The position numbers were made by a program, and so were the translations under genes. Below, one piece after another: positions 27,710-39,564 of a DNA stretch of 64,000 nt. Source of the DNA: Aequorivita vitellina (GTDB lineage: Bacteria; Bacteroidota; Bacteroidia; Flavobacteriales; Flavobacteriaceae). Under the pieces are notes generated by a model. That model was not told the origin of the DNA. It was given only the letters and a program-made list of their open reading frames with translations, and searched no databases. Position 1 is the first letter of the stretch; every line of letters begins with the position of its first letter. The stretch is taken from positions 162,463 through 226,462 of the forward strand of contig NZ_JAIRBA010000002.1 in assembly GCF_022008365.1 (NCBI RefSeq), read 5' to 3'.

Positions 27710-30004
27710 ATGAGCAAACAGAGCAAAAGAAGAGAAGCACTTTTATATCACGCCAAACCAAAACCTGGCAAAATACAGGTAGTGCCCACCAAAAGTTATT
27801 CTACCCAACGCGATTTAAGTTTGGCCTATTCGCCCGGTGTGGCGGAACCTTGTTTGGAGATTGAAAAAAATGTTGATAACGTCTATAAATACACTAATAA
27901 AGGAAATCTAGTTGCAGTAATAACAAACGGTACCGCGGTTTTAGGTTTGGGAAATATTGGTCCCGAAGCGTCAAAACCTGTAATGGAAGGCAAAGGATTA
28001 TTGTTTAAAATATTTGCTGATATCGACGTTTTTGATATTGAAATTGACACTGAAAATATAGATGAATTTATAGCTACCGTAAAAAATATTGCTCCAACTT
28101 TTGGCGGAATAAACCTGGAAGATATAAAAGCTCCCGAAGCATTTGAAATAGAGCGAAGACTAAAGGAAGAATTGCAAATTCCGGTTATGCACGACGATCA
28201 GCACGGTACGGCAATTATATCGGCCGCGGCATTGTTGAATGCATTGGAAATTGCCGATAAAAATATTTTGGATGTAAAAATTGTAATCAGTGGCGCCGGA
28301 GCGGCGGCTGTTTCGTGTACGCGACTTTACAAGGCCTTTGGCGCAAAAGATGAAAATATTGTAATGCTTGATAGTAAAGGTGTTATTCGCAAGGATCGCG
28401 AAAGCCTTAGCGACGAAAAAGCCGAGTTTGCATCAAGTCGAAAAATTGATACTTTGGAAGAAGCAATGGTAGATGCCGATGTATTTGTTGGTCTTTCAGT
28501 AAAAGATATAGTAACGCCCAAGATGCTTAAAAGTATGGCATCTAATCCAATTGTGTTCGCGATGGCAAACCCCGATCCCGAAATTGAATACGATCTGGCT
28601 GTAAAAACACGAAAGGATATTATAATGGCTACAGGCCGTAGCGATCATCCCAACCAAGTAAACAATGTACTTGGCTTCCCTTTTATTTTCCGAGGTGCAT
28701 TAGATGTTCGCGCCACAAAAATAAATGAAGCTATGAAAAAAGCTGCCGTAAAAGCGCTTGCAGCTTTGGCAAAAGAACCTGTGCCAGAGCAAGTAAATAT
28801 TGCTTACGGCGAAACAAAACTAGGCTTCGGGAGAGAGTATATTATTCCGAAACCGTTTGATCCGCGCTTAATTGCTGCAATTCCACCAGCGGTAGCAAAG
28901 GCGGCAATGGACAGTGGTGTGGCCACATCGGCTATTACAGATTGGGAAAAATACCAAGATGAGCTTTACGAACGCATGGGTAGCGACAACAAAATAATTA
29001 GATTGTTGTTAAACCGTGCGAAACTTGCGCCAAAGCGTATTGTTTTTGCGGAGGCCGATCATCTAGATGTTTTAAAAGCTGCTCAGATTGTTTTTGAAGA
29101 AGGTATTGGTATCCCTGTTTTATTGGGAAGAAAAGAGATTATTCTCGAATTAATGGAGCAGATTGATTTTGAAGGAGATGTTGAAATAATCGATCCAAAA
29201 AATGATGAAAATGCAGATAAGCTTCAGCATTACGCGCAAAAGCTTTGGGAAAAACGAAGAAGAAGCGGCATTTCACTTTACACGGCACAAAAATTAATGA
29301 CCGAACGAAATTATTTCGCAGGAATGATGCTTAGTGAAGGCGATGTGGATTGTATGATTTCTGGTTACGCGCGCTCATACCCATCGGTGGTAGTGCCCGT
29401 ATTTGAAACCGTTGGAAGATTTGAAGGAGTAACTAAAGTAGCAACCACAAACGTGATGCTTACCAAACGCGGTCCGCTGTTTTTTTCCGATACTTCCATC
29501 AATATTGATCCTACTGCGAAGGAACTGGCAAAGATTGCGCAAATGACCAATTACACGATGAAAATGTTTGGATTGGAGCCTGTAATAGCAATGATTTCGT
29601 ACGCTAACTTCGGTTCTTCAAAAGATCCGCACGCAACAAAAGTACGGGAGGCAGTAGATTTGCTTCACAAAAGCAATCCAGATATGATTGTGGATGGCGA
29701 GCTACAAACAGATTTTGCACTAAATCCTGAAATGCTCAAAAAGAAATTTCCGTTTTCAAAATTGGCAGGTAAAAAAGTGAACGCACTTATTTTTCCGAAC
29801 CTCGATTCGGCAAATAGTAATTATAAATTATTAAAAGAACTAAACGGAGTTGAATCCATCGGGCCCATTATGCTGGGAATGCGCAAACCCGTGCATATAT
29901 TGCAATTGGGAGCCAGTGTAGAGGAAATGGTGAATATGGCGGCTGTTGCCGTTGTCGATGCTCAACAGAAAGAGAAAAGAGCACGAGAACAGGGAAGTAA
30001 GTAA
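27710..30004 (+). CDS. maeB: NADP-dependent malic enzyme with phosphotransacetylase-like domain
   Basis: 764 residues. An N-terminal malic-enzyme domain (KSYSTQRDLSLAYSPGVAEPCLEI, then DDQHGTAIISAAALLNA) is followed by a Rossmann domain with VVISGAGAAAVSCTRLY. The C-terminal third (from about residue 430, IRLLLNRAKLAPKRIVFAEADHLD) is a phosphate acetyltransferase-like domain. This is the long MaeB-type enzyme that decarboxylates malate to pyruvate with NADP; the PTA-like part is regulatory in E. coli MaeB, responding to acetyl-CoA. It stands alone between queG and ruvA with its own -7 element. Confidence 0.93.
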   Translation: MSKQSKRREALLYHAKPKPGKIQVVPTKSYSTQRDLSLAYSPGVAEPCLEIEKNVDNVYKYTNKGNLVAVITNGTAVLGLGNIGPEASKPVMEGKGLLFKIFADIDVFDIEIDTENIDEFIATVKNIAPTFGGINLEDIKAPEAFEIERRLKEELQIPVMHDDQHGTAIISAAALLNALEIADKNILDVKIVISGAGAAAVSCTRLYKAFGAKDENIVMLDSKGVIRKDRESLSDEKAEFASSRKIDTLEEAMVDADVFVGLSVKDIVTPKMLKSMASNPIVFAMANPDPEIEYDLAVKTRKDIIMATGRSDHPNQVNNVLGFPFIFRGALDVRATKINEAMKKAAVKALAALAKEPVPEQVNIAYGETKLGFGREYIIPKPFDPRLIAAIPPAVAKAAMDSGVATSAITDWEKYQDELYERMGSDNKIIRLLLNRAKLAPKRIVFAEADHLDVLKAAQIVFEEGIGIPVLLGRKEIILELMEQIDFEGDVEIIDPKNDENADKLQHYAQKLWEKRRRSGISLYTAQKLMTERNYFAGMMLSEGDVDCMISGYARSYPSVVVPVFETVGRFEGVTKVATTNVMLTKRGPLFFSDTSINIDPTAKELAKIAQMTNYTMKMFGLEPVIAMISYANFGSSKDPHATKVREAVDLLHKSNPDMIVDGELQTDFALNPEMLKKKFPFSKLAGKKVNALIFPNLDSANSNYKLLKELNGVESIGPIMLGMRKPVHILQLGASVEEMVNMAAVAVVDAQQKEKRAREQGSK

Positions 30005-30065
30005 CTGCCGCTTTCTTGTCTAATATTTTCACAAAAACCCCAATGACAGTTGCAAATAATTATAC

Positions 30066-30073
30066 TATATTTG
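30066..30073 (+). promoter_or_regulatory. -7 element of the ruvA-sprA promoter
   Basis: TATATTTG matches TAnnTTTG exactly, 24 bases before the ruvA ATG. The spacing to the nearest TTG is not ideal. A promoter here would drive ruvA and probably sprA, which has no room for its own promoter upstream of ruvA's stop. Confidence 0.52.
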
Positions 30074-30096
30074 AACCTTTAAGTTTTCGTTAACAC

Positions 30097-30678
30097 ATGA
30101 TAACCCATATACAGGGCAAACTGGTTGAAAAAAACCCTACCGACGTAGTAATAGATTGTAATGGAGTAGGGTACTTTATCAATATTTCGTTGCACACATT
30201 TTCTGAACTCCCCACTAGTGAAAATGTTAAGTTGTTTACCCATTTAATTGTTCGGGAAGATGCCCATATTTTATACGGTTTTACCAGTGTTGCAGAACGT
30301 GAAATATTTAGATTGTTAATTAGTGTTTCAGGGGTTGGGGCTAGTACTGCAAGAACAATGCTGTCCTCATTAGCGCCAGAGCAAGTGCTTGATGCCATTG
30401 CGCAAAACGATTTACCAACCATACAATCTGTAAAAGGAATAGGCGCTAAGACCGCGCAGCGCGTAGTTTTAGACTTAAAAGATAAAATTTTAAAAGTGTA
30501 CGGTTTGTCGTCGATTTCTGTAGGAACAAACAATACTAATAAAAATGAAGCGTTATCTGCTTTGGAGACGCTGGGCTTTGTTCGCAAACAGTCTGAAAAA
30601 CTGGTGGATGGAATTGTAAAAGAAAATCCACTGGCTTCGGTAGAAATGATCATTAAACAAGCTTTAAAAAATTTGTAA
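30097..30678 (+). CDS. ruvA: Holliday junction branch migration protein RuvA
   Basis: 193 residues. Domain I (1-62) is an OB fold starting MITHIQGKLVEKNPTDVVIDC; domain II carries two helix-hairpin-helix motifs, LLISVSGVGASTARTML and SVKGIGAKTAQRVVLDL; domain III is the short C-terminal RuvB-binding part ending VEMIIKQALKNL. RuvA binds Holliday junctions and loads RuvB. Its stop is 3 bases before sprA, an unrelated gene, so the two are probably co-transcribed. Confidence 0.95.
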   Translation: MITHIQGKLVEKNPTDVVIDCNGVGYFINISLHTFSELPTSENVKLFTHLIVREDAHILYGFTSVAEREIFRLLISVSGVGASTARTMLSSLAPEQVLDAIAQNDLPTIQSVKGIGAKTAQRVVLDLKDKILKVYGLSSISVGTNNTNKNEALSALETLGFVRKQSEKLVDGIVKENPLASVEMIIKQALKNL

Positions 30679-30681
30679 AAT

Positions 30682-33600
30682 TTGAAGGCAAAAAATTACG
30701 TTTACAACGGTAGCTTTTTTAAGCTGATAGCAATAGTAAGTTTTATATTTGTTGGCAATGTTTCATTGGCACAGGATTCCACAGCTGTTGGAAATGAAAT
30801 GGGGCGCTTGGATCTGCCAAACCCCACAAGCATTCAGAATCTTTATACTTACGACCCCATAACAGATAGATACATTTACTCTCAAACTTTGGGAAGTTTT
30901 AAAATTACCTATCCCATTATTCTTACACCAGAGGAGTATCGACGCCTTATTCAAGAGGAGCAGATGAAGGCGTATTTCAAAGAAAAAATTGATGCAGCCG
31001 ATGGACGGAAAGAAGGTTCAGAAGAGCAACAAAAAAACTTACTACCTACCTTTTACGTGAATTCAGATTTCTTTGAATCTATTTTTGGTGGAAATTCTAT
31101 TGAAGTTATCCCACAAGGTTCTGTAGAAATGGACTTGGGTTTGCTTTATACAAAACAGGACAATCCGCAATATTCACCGCGAAACCGAAGCAATTTTTCG
31201 TTTGATTTTGACCAACGTATTAGTTTAAGCCTTTTGGCAAAAGTAGGAACCAGACTTCAAGTTAATGCAAACTACGACACCGAAAGCACCTTCGATTTTC
31301 AAAATCAAATTAAGTTAGAATACACACCAACTGAAGACGATATTATTCAAAAAATTGAAGTGGGTAACGTAAGTATGCCGCTTAACAGCTCGTTAATTCA
31401 AGGGGCGCAAAGTCTTTTTGGTGTTAAAACACAACTTCAATTTGGAAATACCACAATTACAGGAGTTTTTTCTGAACAAAAATCTGAAACCCGTACTGTT
31501 ACTGCCGAAGGAGGTGCAACTATTACAGATTTTGAACTTTTCGCTTTAGATTACGACGATAACCGTCACTTCTTTTTAAGTCACTATTTTAGAGATAATT
31601 ACAACCGTGCTTTAGGGCAATATCCATTTATAAATAGTAATGTGCAAATTACACGAATGGAAGTTTGGATTACCAACCGCACGAGTCGTACAGACAATGT
31701 TCGAAACATTGTGGCATTGCAAGATATTGGAGAGTCCGACCCAACAAATATAGGTTTAGACGTTCCGCCGGGAGGATTTATTAGAGCTAGTAGAAATGCG
31801 TATCCCGATAACAATAACAACCTTTTTAATCCTTTTGGAATAAATGGCGGGCCACCATCTTTGCTCAACCCACAAATTCGTGATGTAGCACGCGTGCGCG
31901 ACGGTTTTACGGGAGTTCAAGTTAATGAAGGTATAGATTATGTTACCCTTGAGAGCGCTCGAAGATTAGATCCGGGTGAATATACCTTAAATTCACAATT
32001 GGGATATATCTCGTTAAACCAGCGTTTAACCAACGATGAAGTTTTAGCAGTTTCGTACCAGTTTACGGTAAACGGAAAAGTTTATCAAGTTGGTGAATTT
32101 TCAAACGATGGTGTTGAAGCAAACGGAGGAACCCAGCCCGGAGGCGATGGCGGCCCAGGTAACCCACCAGAACAGGAAACCGGTCTTGCACAAAACCTCG
32201 TTGTAAAACTTTTGAAGAGTAGCATTACAAATGTTAATGAGCCAATTTGGGATTTGATGATGAAAAACATCTACCCAATTGGAGGGTACCAATTAGAAAA
32301 GGAAGATTTTAAGTTGAATATTCTTTATACCGATCCTTCGCCCTTAAACTATTTAACCGAGGCTGGAGCGGAACTTCCACCAGATGTAAAGGACGAAATA
32401 CTTTTAAAAGTCTTTAATCTCGATAGGTTAAATTTTAATAATGACCCGCAACAAGGTGGCGATGGTTTCTTTGACTTTTTACCCGGGTTAACCGTAGATG
32501 CACAAAACGGAAGAATTATCTTTACAACAGTAGAACCTTTCGGAAAGCATTTGTTCGATAAATTGAGCCTGTCCAACGCGCCCGCTACATATTCAATGCC
32601 GGAAACCTACAACCCAAACCAAGCTAAGTATGTTTTTAGAACACTTTATACCGGAACAAAAACGCAAGCCGAACAAGAGGAAAGTGAAAAGAATAAATTT
32701 CAATTAAAGGGTTCGTACAAATCTACGGGTGCTGATGGTATTCCTATTGGCGCATTTAATATTCCACAGGGTTCGGTTACTGTAACTGCGGGGGGAAGAA
32801 CATTGGTTGAAGGTGTAGATTACACCGTAAACTATCAATTGGGAAGGGTGCAAATTTTGGACCCTGCATTGCTAAATAGCAACATTCCAATTTCTGTTAG
32901 CACCGAAAATAATTCACTGTTTGGACAGCAGAGCAAGCGCTTTACGGGTTTAAATGTGGAGCATAAATTTAGCGATAAGTTTATGGTAGGCGCTACGTAT
33001 TTAAACCTTAACGAACGTCCGTTGACCCAAAAATCTTCTTACGGGGTTGAGCCAATCAACAACACTATTTTTGGAATGAATTTAAATTATTCAACCGAGG
33101 TTCCTTTTCTTACCCGTTTGGTAAATAAACTTCCAAACATAGATACCGATGTTGAATCTAACCTTTCGTTACGTGGTGAATTTGCATACCTAAAACCGGG
33201 AGCTCCAAAAGTTTCAGATTTTGATGGAAAAACCACAGTTTATGTTGATGATTTTGAAGCTTCACAGACTGGTAACGATATAAGTTCGCCGGCAAGTTGG
33301 TTCTTAGCGAGTACTCCTTTAGATTATGGAGGCGAGTTAGAAAATGATAATTTACGATATAATTATAAACGAGCTAAATTAGCTTGGTACACAATAGACC
33401 CTATATTTTACAGTAGCCAGCGACCTGAAGGTATTAACGATGAAGAGCTTTCTTCGCCATTTACCCGTCGCGTTTTTAGAAACGAAATTTTCCCGAATCA
33501 AGATATTATTCAAGGGCAGACCCAAGCACTGTTTACGTTAGATTTAGCATACTACCCGTCAAAACGCGGTGAGTATAACTTTAATCCAGATGCGGCAGGC

Positions 33601-36600
33601 ACCAATACGTTACCTAATCCAGAGGACAATTTTGGTGGGATAATGAGACCGCTTACAACCACAGATTTTGAACAATCTAACGTGGAGTATATTCAGTTTT
33701 GGGTAATGGACCCGTTTATTTACGATGAAACCAGCGGAAACCAAGGCGGAAATATAAACTTTAACTTAGGAAGTATTTCTGAAGATATTCTAAAAGACGG
33801 TAGAAAGCAATACGAAAATGGATTGCCTCCCGATGGTGGAACTGCGAATACTACTTCAACCTCTTGGGGTAAAGTGCCGTTAAACCAATCGCTTGTCTAT
33901 ACTTTTGATACCCAAGGCCAAGAGCGAATAAATCAAGATGTTGGGTTGGATGGTTTAAGCAATGCTCAGGAAATTGCAGAGTTTGGTGGAGAATTTGGCG
34001 ATGATCCTTCAAATGATGATTATCAATACTTTTTACAAGCCGAAGGAAGTATTTTAGACCGCTATTTAAAATATAACGGTACTGAAGGTAACTCTCCTGT
34101 GGAAGTCACAAATACTAATCGTGGAAGCACTGCGCAGCCCGATGTAGAAGATATTAATCGTGATAATACTATGAACACGATTAACAGTTATTTTGAATAC
34201 AACGTTCCTGTTTACCCTGGAATGAACAGAGAAAATAACAGATACATTTCCGATGTAAAGGAATTGGAAGTTACTACACAAAACAATAATGTAATTCCGG
34301 TACGATGGGTACAATTTAAAGTGCCAATTAGCAAACCAGACCAAGCAAAAGGTGGTATTTCAGATTACAGATCCATTCGTTTTATGCGCATGTTCCTTTC
34401 ACAATTTTCTGAAAACACTGTCTTGCGTTTTGGTACTATGGAATTGGTGCGTGGCGATTATAGAAAATTCCAAAAGACTCTAGACAACGTAACCTTTGAA
34501 GATCCATCAAACGACGACACTTTATTTGAAGTGGAAGCCGTAAGTATTGAAGAAAACGAAAATCGCGAGCCAATTCCTTACAGATTACCACCCGGGCTTG
34601 AGCGCGAAGAGTTAAACAACAACAATAATATTATACGCGAAAACGAGCAATCACTTTCTTTACGTGTTTGTGGTTTAGAACCTAATGACGGTCGCGCTGT
34701 ATATAAAAACTTTAATGTAGACATGCGCCAGTATAAAAACCTGGAAATGTTTATTCACGCAGAATCGCTTCAGAACGAAACGGCATTGGGCGATGGTCAA
34801 TTGGTTGCGTTTATGCGTTTGGGTAATGACCTTACTAACAATTATTACGAAGTGCAAATTCCGCTAAATCCAACTAATTTTGGAGCGAGAAGTGCCGAAG
34901 AAATTTGGCCCGTGGCAAACAGATTGAATCTTCCTTTAGCATTGTTACAGGAGGTTAAAACACGAACGCCGTTAAATTCAACCGATGTTGTTTTCTACAC
35001 CCAATCTGAACTTGAAGGTGATCTGCCCGGAGGGGAGAACGAACTTACAATTGGGATAAAAGGTAACCCGAGTTTTGGAAATGTACGTACTATAATGATT
35101 GGGGTGCGAAACAGTACAAACGGCGATTTATGTGGTGAAGTATGGTTCAACGAACTGCGAATGTCTGAACTAAAAAACGAAGGCGGTTGGGCTGCTGTGG
35201 TTAGTATGGATGCAAACATTGCCGATTTTGCTACAGTTAGTGCCATGGGGAAGAGAAGTACTGTTGGTTTTGGTTCAATTGAACAAGGACCTAATCAACG
35301 CAGTCGAGAAGATCTTCAGCAATATGATGTTGTTACAAACGTAAATCTAGGACAATTGCTTCCGAAGAAATGGGGCATTCAAGTGCCATTCAATTACGGA
35401 CGTTCCGAAGAGCTTATTACACCCCAATACGATCCCGAATTTCAAGATATAGAGCTAGATACCAGATTAGATAACACCGAGGATCAAGCCGAAAAAGACA
35501 GAATAAAGGAACAAGCTGTAGATTATACCAAGCGCCAAAGTGTAAACTTTATTGGCGTGCGGAAAGAACGAACTGGAGAAGGCAAACCGAAAGTGTACGA
35601 TGTAGAAAACTTAACCGGTTCATTTTCATACAATCAAACAGATCATCATGATTTTGAAGTGGAAGATGCTCTAGAACAAAGTGTTCGTGCCGGCGCCACG
35701 TACAATTACAATTTTACGGCTAAACCTGTGGAGCCTTTTAAAAAGAATGACTCATTGTTTACCGGCAAGTATTGGCAGTTTTTAAAAGATTTCAACTTTA
35801 ACTATTTGCCGACGAATATTTCGGTTAGCTCCAATATTACACGTCAATATAACGAGCAGAAATTTAGAGAAATCAATTTACTTCCGGGTAATAAAGGATT
35901 GCCTGTTTTGTATCAACGCAATTATCTTTTCGACTGGCAATATACCATCAATCATAATTTAACCAAGTCGTTGCGTTTTAACTTTACGTCTTCAAATAAT
36001 ATGGTTGTGAACAACTATTTAGACGAAAATGGCGACGTTAATAACGAAATTGGGGTATGGGATGGCTTCTTCGATGTGGGCGATCCAAATCAACATTTTC
36101 AATCGCTTCAGCTAAATTACGATTTGCCATTTAGTAAATTTCCATTCTTAAAATTCCTTAGAGCTACGTATTCATACACGGGTGATTACCAATGGGAGCG
36201 TGGAAGTACCCAATTCAACGAAATTGAAATTGAACTGAGCGATGGCAGTAGAAATGTTTATAATTTAGGAAACGCTATTCAAAATGCCAGCACACATCAA
36301 ATTAATTCTAGTTTAGACATGAATGGTTTTTACCGTTATGTTGGGCTAACTAAAATTAGAAAGAGTAAAAGTAGAAGTGCCTCTGGCGATGGTGGCGCAA
36401 ATGAAAATTCTGAAAAGGAAGGTAAGGCCAGTAGAGAAAGTAAATTAGAGGCAGAGCAAAATAATACATTGACTGGTGGAAAATCAAGAACGCCAAACGT
36501 ATTAAGTGGTGGTGCTAACTCTGGCGGCTTAAATGCTGGCGATAAAGCTATCAACACGGTTATTGGTTTGGCAACAATGCTTAAAAAGGTACAGTTTAAT

Positions 36601-37890
36601 TACCAAGAAAACAATGGTATTTACTTGCCGGGTTATCAGCCTTCAATAGGGTTTATTGGTACTTTAAAGCCCACTACAGGTTTTGTTTTTGGAAGCCAAG
36701 CAGATGTACGGGAGTTAGCCGCACGCAAGGGTTGGTTAACACTTTATCCAGAATTTAACGAACAGTACACCGAAGTTGAAAGTCGCCAAATGGACATTCA
36801 AGCTAATCTGGAGCCTATTAATGATTTGACGATTGACGTAAATGGAAGTCGAATTTATTCAGAAAACTATTCAGAAAATTATATTGTTCAAAACGATCTT
36901 TACCAATCGTTAACACCAAACACTTTTGGTAATTTCAATATTTCTACCCTATTAATTAAAACGGCCTTTGGTGCCAGTGATGAAACTGGTTCGGCTGCTT
37001 TTGACGATTTCAGAAATAATAGATTACTAGTTGCAAACAGGCTCGCGGAAGACCATTATCAAGGAGCGGCGATACCGCGCGATTCATTAGGTTTCCCAGT
37101 TGGGTTTGGGCGCAACAGTCAGGATGTTTTATTGCCTGCATTTCTTGCGGCCTATAAAGGTAGTAATGCTTCAAAAGAAAAAACGGGAATTTTTAGAGAT
37201 ATACCGCTTCCAAACTGGGATATTAAATACACCGGTTTAATGAATATTCCTTGGTTTAAGAAAAATTTCAAACGTTTTTCACTTACGCACGGATACCGCG
37301 CGGCTTATACGGTAAACCAATTTCAGTCTAATTTAGATTACGATCCAAATACGCCAGAAGCAATAGATCAATCCGGTAACTTTAAAGTGAAAACATTACT
37401 GACCAATGTTAATTTAACCGAACAATTTTCACCGTTATTACGCATGGATTTTGAAATGAATAATTCGATTAAAATACTTGCCGAAATGCGTAAAGACCGT
37501 GCGCTGTCATTAAGTTTTGCAAATAATTTACTTACAGAGATAAAAGGAAACGAATACATTATTGGGCTTGGATATAGAATTAAAGACCTTCGAATTTCAA
37601 CTAATTTCGGTGGTAAAAAATCGGTTATTACAAGCGATTTAAACTTTAAAGTAGATCTTTCCCGAAGAGATATTATTACTATAATTAGGTATTTGGATAT
37701 TGTAAACAATCAAACTACAGCTGGTCAAACCATATATGGCGCGCAACTTTCGGTAGATTACGCACTCAGCAAGAATCTAACAGCGCTGTTCTATTACGAT
37801 CATACCTTCTCTGAATATGCCATTTCAACGGCTTTCCCTCAAACAACGATAAGGAGTGGATTTACGTTGCGATATAACTTTGGAAACTAA
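30682..37890 (+). CDS. sprA: SprA, T9SS outer-membrane translocon and gliding protein (TTG start)
   Basis: 2402 residues. The start is TTG at 30682; the next in-frame Met lies after the signal peptide ([18 protein letters not shown]), so TTG is required. The early motif [34 protein letters not shown], the [11 protein letters not shown] block and the very long beta-strand-rich body are characteristic of SprA/SovA, the giant barrel through which T9SS substrates cross the outer membrane. A low-complexity Ser/Gly/Asn/Lys segment lies at about residues 1890-1955 (nt 36350-36545), probably an exposed loop. It ends with an aromatic barrel-type C-terminus (RYNFGN). sprA is needed for gliding and secretion in flavobacteria. 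Confidence 0.95.
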   Translation: MKAKNYVYNGSFFKLIAIVSFIFVGNVSLAQDSTAVGNEMGRLDLPNPTSIQNLYTYDPITDRYIYSQTLGSFKITYPIILTPEEYRRLIQEEQMKAYFKEKIDAADGRKEGSEEQQKNLLPTFYVNSDFFESIFGGNSIEVIPQGSVEMDLGLLYTKQDNPQYSPRNRSNFSFDFDQRISLSLLAKVGTRLQVNANYDTESTFDFQNQIKLEYTPTEDDIIQKIEVGNVSMPLNSSLIQGAQSLFGVKTQLQFGNTTITGVFSEQKSETRTVTAEGGATITDFELFALDYDDNRHFFLSHYFRDNYNRALGQYPFINSNVQITRMEVWITNRTSRTDNVRNIVALQDIGESDPTNIGLDVPPGGFIRASRNAYPDNNNNLFNPFGINGGPPSLLNPQIRDVARVRDGFTGVQVNEGIDYVTLESARRLDPGEYTLNSQLGYISLNQRLTNDEVLAVSYQFTVNGKVYQVGEFSNDGVEANGGTQPGGDGGPGNPPEQETGLAQNLVVKLLKSSITNVNEPIWDLMMKNIYPIGGYQLEKEDFKLNILYTDPSPLNYLTEAGAELPPDVKDEILLKVFNLDRLNFNNDPQQGGDGFFDFLPGLTVDAQNGRIIFTTVEPFGKHLFDKLSLSNAPATYSMPETYNPNQAKYVFRTLYTGTKTQAEQEESEKNKFQLKGSYKSTGADGIPIGAFNIPQGSVTVTAGGRTLVEGVDYTVNYQLGRVQILDPALLNSNIPISVSTENNSLFGQQSKRFTGLNVEHKFSDKFMVGATYLNLNERPLTQKSSYGVEPINNTIFGMNLNYSTEVPFLTRLVNKLPNIDTDVESNLSLRGEFAYLKPGAPKVSDFDGKTTVYVDDFEASQTGNDISSPASWFLASTPLDYGGELENDNLRYNYKRAKLAWYTIDPIFYSSQRPEGINDEELSSPFTRRVFRNEIFPNQDIIQGQTQALFTLDLAYYPSKRGEYNFNPDAAGTNTLPNPEDNFGGIMRPLTTTDFEQSNVEYIQFWVMDPFIYDETSGNQGGNINFNLGSISEDILKDGRKQYENGLPPDGGTANTTSTSWGKVPLNQSLVYTFDTQGQERINQDVGLDGLSNAQEIAEFGGEFGDDPSNDDYQYFLQAEGSILDRYLKYNGTEGNSPVEVTNTNRGSTAQPDVEDINRDNTMNTINSYFEYNVPVYPGMNRENNRYISDVKELEVTTQNNNVIPVRWVQFKVPISKPDQAKGGISDYRSIRFMRMFLSQFSENTVLRFGTMELVRGDYRKFQKTLDNVTFEDPSNDDTLFEVEAVSIEENENREPIPYRLPPGLEREELNNNNNIIRENEQSLSLRVCGLEPNDGRAVYKNFNVDMRQYKNLEMFIHAESLQNETALGDGQLVAFMRLGNDLTNNYYEVQIPLNPTNFGARSAEEIWPVANRLNLPLALLQEVKTRTPLNSTDVVFYTQSELEGDLPGGENELTIGIKGNPSFGNVRTIMIGVRNSTNGDLCGEVWFNELRMSELKNEGGWAAVVSMDANIADFATVSAMGKRSTVGFGSIEQGPNQRSREDLQQYDVVTNVNLGQLLPKKWGIQVPFNYGRSEELITPQYDPEFQDIELDTRLDNTEDQAEKDRIKEQAVDYTKRQSVNFIGVRKERTGEGKPKVYDVENLTGSFSYNQTDHHDFEVEDALEQSVRAGATYNYNFTAKPVEPFKKNDSLFTGKYWQFLKDFNFNYLPTNISVSSNITRQYNEQKFREINLLPGNKGLPVLYQRNYLFDWQYTINHNLTKSLRFNFTSSNNMVVNNYLDENGDVNNEIGVWDGFFDVGDPNQHFQSLQLNYDLPFSKFPFLKFLRATYSYTGDYQWERGSTQFNEIEIELSDGSRNVYNLGNAIQNASTHQINSSLDMNGFYRYVGLTKIRKSKSRSASGDGGANENSEKEGKASRESKLEAEQNNTLTGGKSRTPNVLSGGANSGGLNAGDKAINTVIGLATMLKKVQFNYQENNGIYLPGYQPSIGFIGTLKPTTGFVFGSQADVRELAARKGWLTLYPEFNEQYTEVESRQMDIQANLEPINDLTIDVNGSRIYSENYSENYIVQNDLYQSLTPNTFGNFNISTLLIKTAFGASDETGSAAFDDFRNNRLLVANRLAEDHYQGAAIPRDSLGFPVGFGRNSQDVLLPAFLAAYKGSNASKEKTGIFRDIPLPNWDIKYTGLMNIPWFKKNFKRFSLTHGYRAAYTVNQFQSNLDYDPNTPEAIDQSGNFKVKTLLTNVNLTEQFSPLLRMDFEMNNSIKILAEMRKDRALSLSFANNLLTEIKGNEYIIGLGYRIKDLRISTNFGGKKSVITSDLNFKVDLSRRDIITIIRYLDIVNNQTTAGQTIYGAQLSVDYALSKNLTALFYYDHTFSEYAISTAFPQTTIRSGFTLRYNFGN

Positions 37891-37916
37891 AAAACAAACT
37901 CTTATATATTATAATT

Positions 37917-38297
37917 ATGAATGTACCATCAAATTTAAAATACACAGACGACCACGAATGGGTTTTGATTGAAGGCGATATTGCAACCATCGGTATTACC
38001 GATTTTGCACAAAGTGAACTTGGCGACATTGTTTATGTAGATGTAGAAACAACAGGCGATTCCCTTAATAGAGGTGATATATTTGGCACCGTAGAAGCCG
38101 TAAAAACAGTTTCCGATTTATTCCTGCCGCTCTCGGGTGAGGTAATTGAATTTAACGAAAATTTAGAATCTGAGCCAGAAAATGTTAATAGTGATGCTTA
38201 CGGTGAAGGTTGGATGATAAAATTAAAAATTTCTAACCCCGATGAAATAGCCGATCTGCTTGATGACGCCGCTTATAAAGAAATTATTGGTGGGTAG
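37917..38297 (+). CDS. gcvH: Glycine cleavage system H protein
   Basis: 126 residues, full length. It begins [21 protein letters not shown] and has the lipoylation site Lys63 in [10 protein letters not shown]. GcvH shuttles the aminomethyl group on lipoate among P, T and L proteins; those partners are not in the window. It starts 26 bases after sprA, an arrangement I recall for the sprA locus in flavobacteria. A VanZ-like gene overlaps its 3' end. Confidence 0.94.
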   Translation: MNVPSNLKYTDDHEWVLIEGDIATIGITDFAQSELGDIVYVDVETTGDSLNRGDIFGTVEAVKTVSDLFLPLSGEVIEFNENLESEPENVNSDAYGEGWMIKLKISNPDEIADLLDDAAYKEIIGG

Positions 38298-38673
38298 AAA
38301 CTTACTGCTGGTAGCACTATTTTATAGTAGCGCAATCACGTGTCTGTTTTTTCTTTCGAGCCAAGATTTGCCCAAAACACAAATTTCTGAAGCAGATAAA
38401 TTAATTCATGTCTCAATCTATTTTATTTTAATCAACCTTTGGTTACTCTACTTTTATGTTAGAAATAACTTGAAGATTGAAAATAAGCTGATTTTAATAA
38501 TACTATTTTCAGTATTGTTTTATGGCATAATTATTGAGATATTTCAAGAACTATTTACCGATTCACGAAGTGCAGATATTCTAGATGTTGCCGCAAATTT
38601 ATTGGGTGCGCTACTAGGAATCTTTTTTTTCAAAAACATAAAACATAAATTAAAGCCTAAATATTTTAATTAA
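38263..38673 (+). CDS. VanZ-like membrane protein
   Basis: 136 residues from ATG 38263; GTG at 38290 is an alternative start. Either way it overlaps the gcvH 3' end (35 or 8 bases), implying translational coupling. Four helices are predicted: [20 protein letters not shown], a second around residues 45-62, [14 protein letters not shown], and [30 protein letters not shown] and [28 protein letters not shown] match the VanZ family core. The family name comes from a teicoplanin-resistance gene but most members have no known role, and no resistance function should be assumed. Confidence 0.78.
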   Translation: MTPLIKKLLVGRNLLLVALFYSSAITCLFFLSSQDLPKTQISEADKLIHVSIYFILINLWLLYFYVRNNLKIENKLILIILFSVLFYGIIIEIFQELFTDSRSADILDVAANLLGALLGIFFFKNIKHKLKPKYFN

Positions 38674-38727
38674 GTTTTAAATTCAATGATAATTTCTATA
38701 TTTTAGCATCACGTTAAACCCACTATT

Positions 38728-39450
38728 ATGGAACCTAAAAAAAATCCGAAAGCAGACGTAAGCCGAAAAAGCATGTTGTTTTTTCAACTAGGTATGGTCC
38801 TTATGCTTTTTCTTGCATGGCAAGCTATTGAATGGAAATCTTACGATAAATCTGACGCCGACTTTGGAAAGCTCGACGTTGGTGACGAACTTTTAGAAGA
38901 AGTTCCAATTACACAACAATTAACACCTCCTCCACCACCACCGCCACCACCACCAGCTCCCGAAGTAATTGACGTTATTGAAGACGAAGAGGATGTGGAA
39001 GAAACAATTATAGAATCTACCGAAACCAATCAAGAAGAAAAAATTGTTGAGGTAAAGGAGATTAAAGAAGAAGTGGTAGAAGAAGAAATTGCCGATGTAC
39101 CTTTTGCTGTAATTGAAAATGTACCGGTATATCCTGGTTGCGAAGGAGAAAAAGGTAACGACGCTAAGAAGAAATGTATGTCTTCTAAAATTAGTGCCTT
39201 TATAAATAAAAAATTTAACACCAACCTTGCATCAGACCTTGGTTTGGAAGGAAGACAACGTATAGCCGTTCAGTTTAAAATTGACAAAAGCGGAAAAGTA
39301 GTAGATGTACGTGCACGTGCTCCACATCCGCGTTTGGAAAAAGAAGCAATGGATGTTGTTAAAGATCTTCCAGATATGACTCCTGGAAAACAAAGAGGTA
39401 AACCAGTTGGGGTACTTTATTCACTTCCCATAGTGTTCGATATTCAGTAA
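38728..39450 (+). CDS. TonB-like energy transducer protein 1
   Basis: 240 residues. An N-terminal helix (about 16-33) is followed by an acidic segment, ten consecutive prolines at 67-76, a Glu/Val-rich periplasmic linker and a TonB C-terminal-like domain (about 125-240). The domain begins VPVYPGCEG, has a second cysteine in CMSSKISAFINKKF, and ends with RIAVQFKIDKSGKVVDVRARA, then LPDMTPGKQRGKPVGVLYSLPIVF. This layout is a TonB-type transducer that couples inner-membrane energy to outer-membrane receptors; no ExbB/ExbD is nearby. TATATTTT at 38697-38704 is a weak -7 candidate. The YPGC...C variant recurs in the next two genes. Confidence 0.85.
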   Translation: MEPKKNPKADVSRKSMLFFQLGMVLMLFLAWQAIEWKSYDKSDADFGKLDVGDELLEEVPITQQLTPPPPPPPPPPAPEVIDVIEDEEDVEETIIESTETNQEEKIVEVKEIKEEVVEEEIADVPFAVIENVPVYPGCEGEKGNDAKKKCMSSKISAFINKKFNTNLASDLGLEGRQRIAVQFKIDKSGKVVDVRARAPHPRLEKEAMDVVKDLPDMTPGKQRGKPVGVLYSLPIVFDIQ

Positions 39451-39471
39451 ATAGAATTTTCAATAATTTTT

Positions 39472-39506
39472 AAAACCCCGTCCTTACTAGTAAAGACGGG
39501 GTTTTT
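39472..39506 (+). terminator. Terminator after TonB-like gene 1
   Basis: AAAACCCCGTC (39472-39482) pairs with GACGGGGTTTT (39495-39505) around a 12-base loop, with a T run. It follows the stop by 22 bases. Confidence 0.87.
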
Positions 39507-39564
39507 AGCGTTTTGGCGCGATAGTTGTTAAATATAAAAGTGTAACCATTAAAATCACTTCATT

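Noticed and set aside
30090..30653. Minus-strand open frame of 187 codons opposite ruvA
   Set aside because: Fully antisense to ruvA, with no signature, RBS or promoter; the plus-strand frame is clear RuvA.
38263..38673. VanZ-like gene as a glycopeptide resistance determinant
   Set aside because: Only the membrane fold matches; no vanA, vanH or vanX is present, and the family is widespread without resistance.
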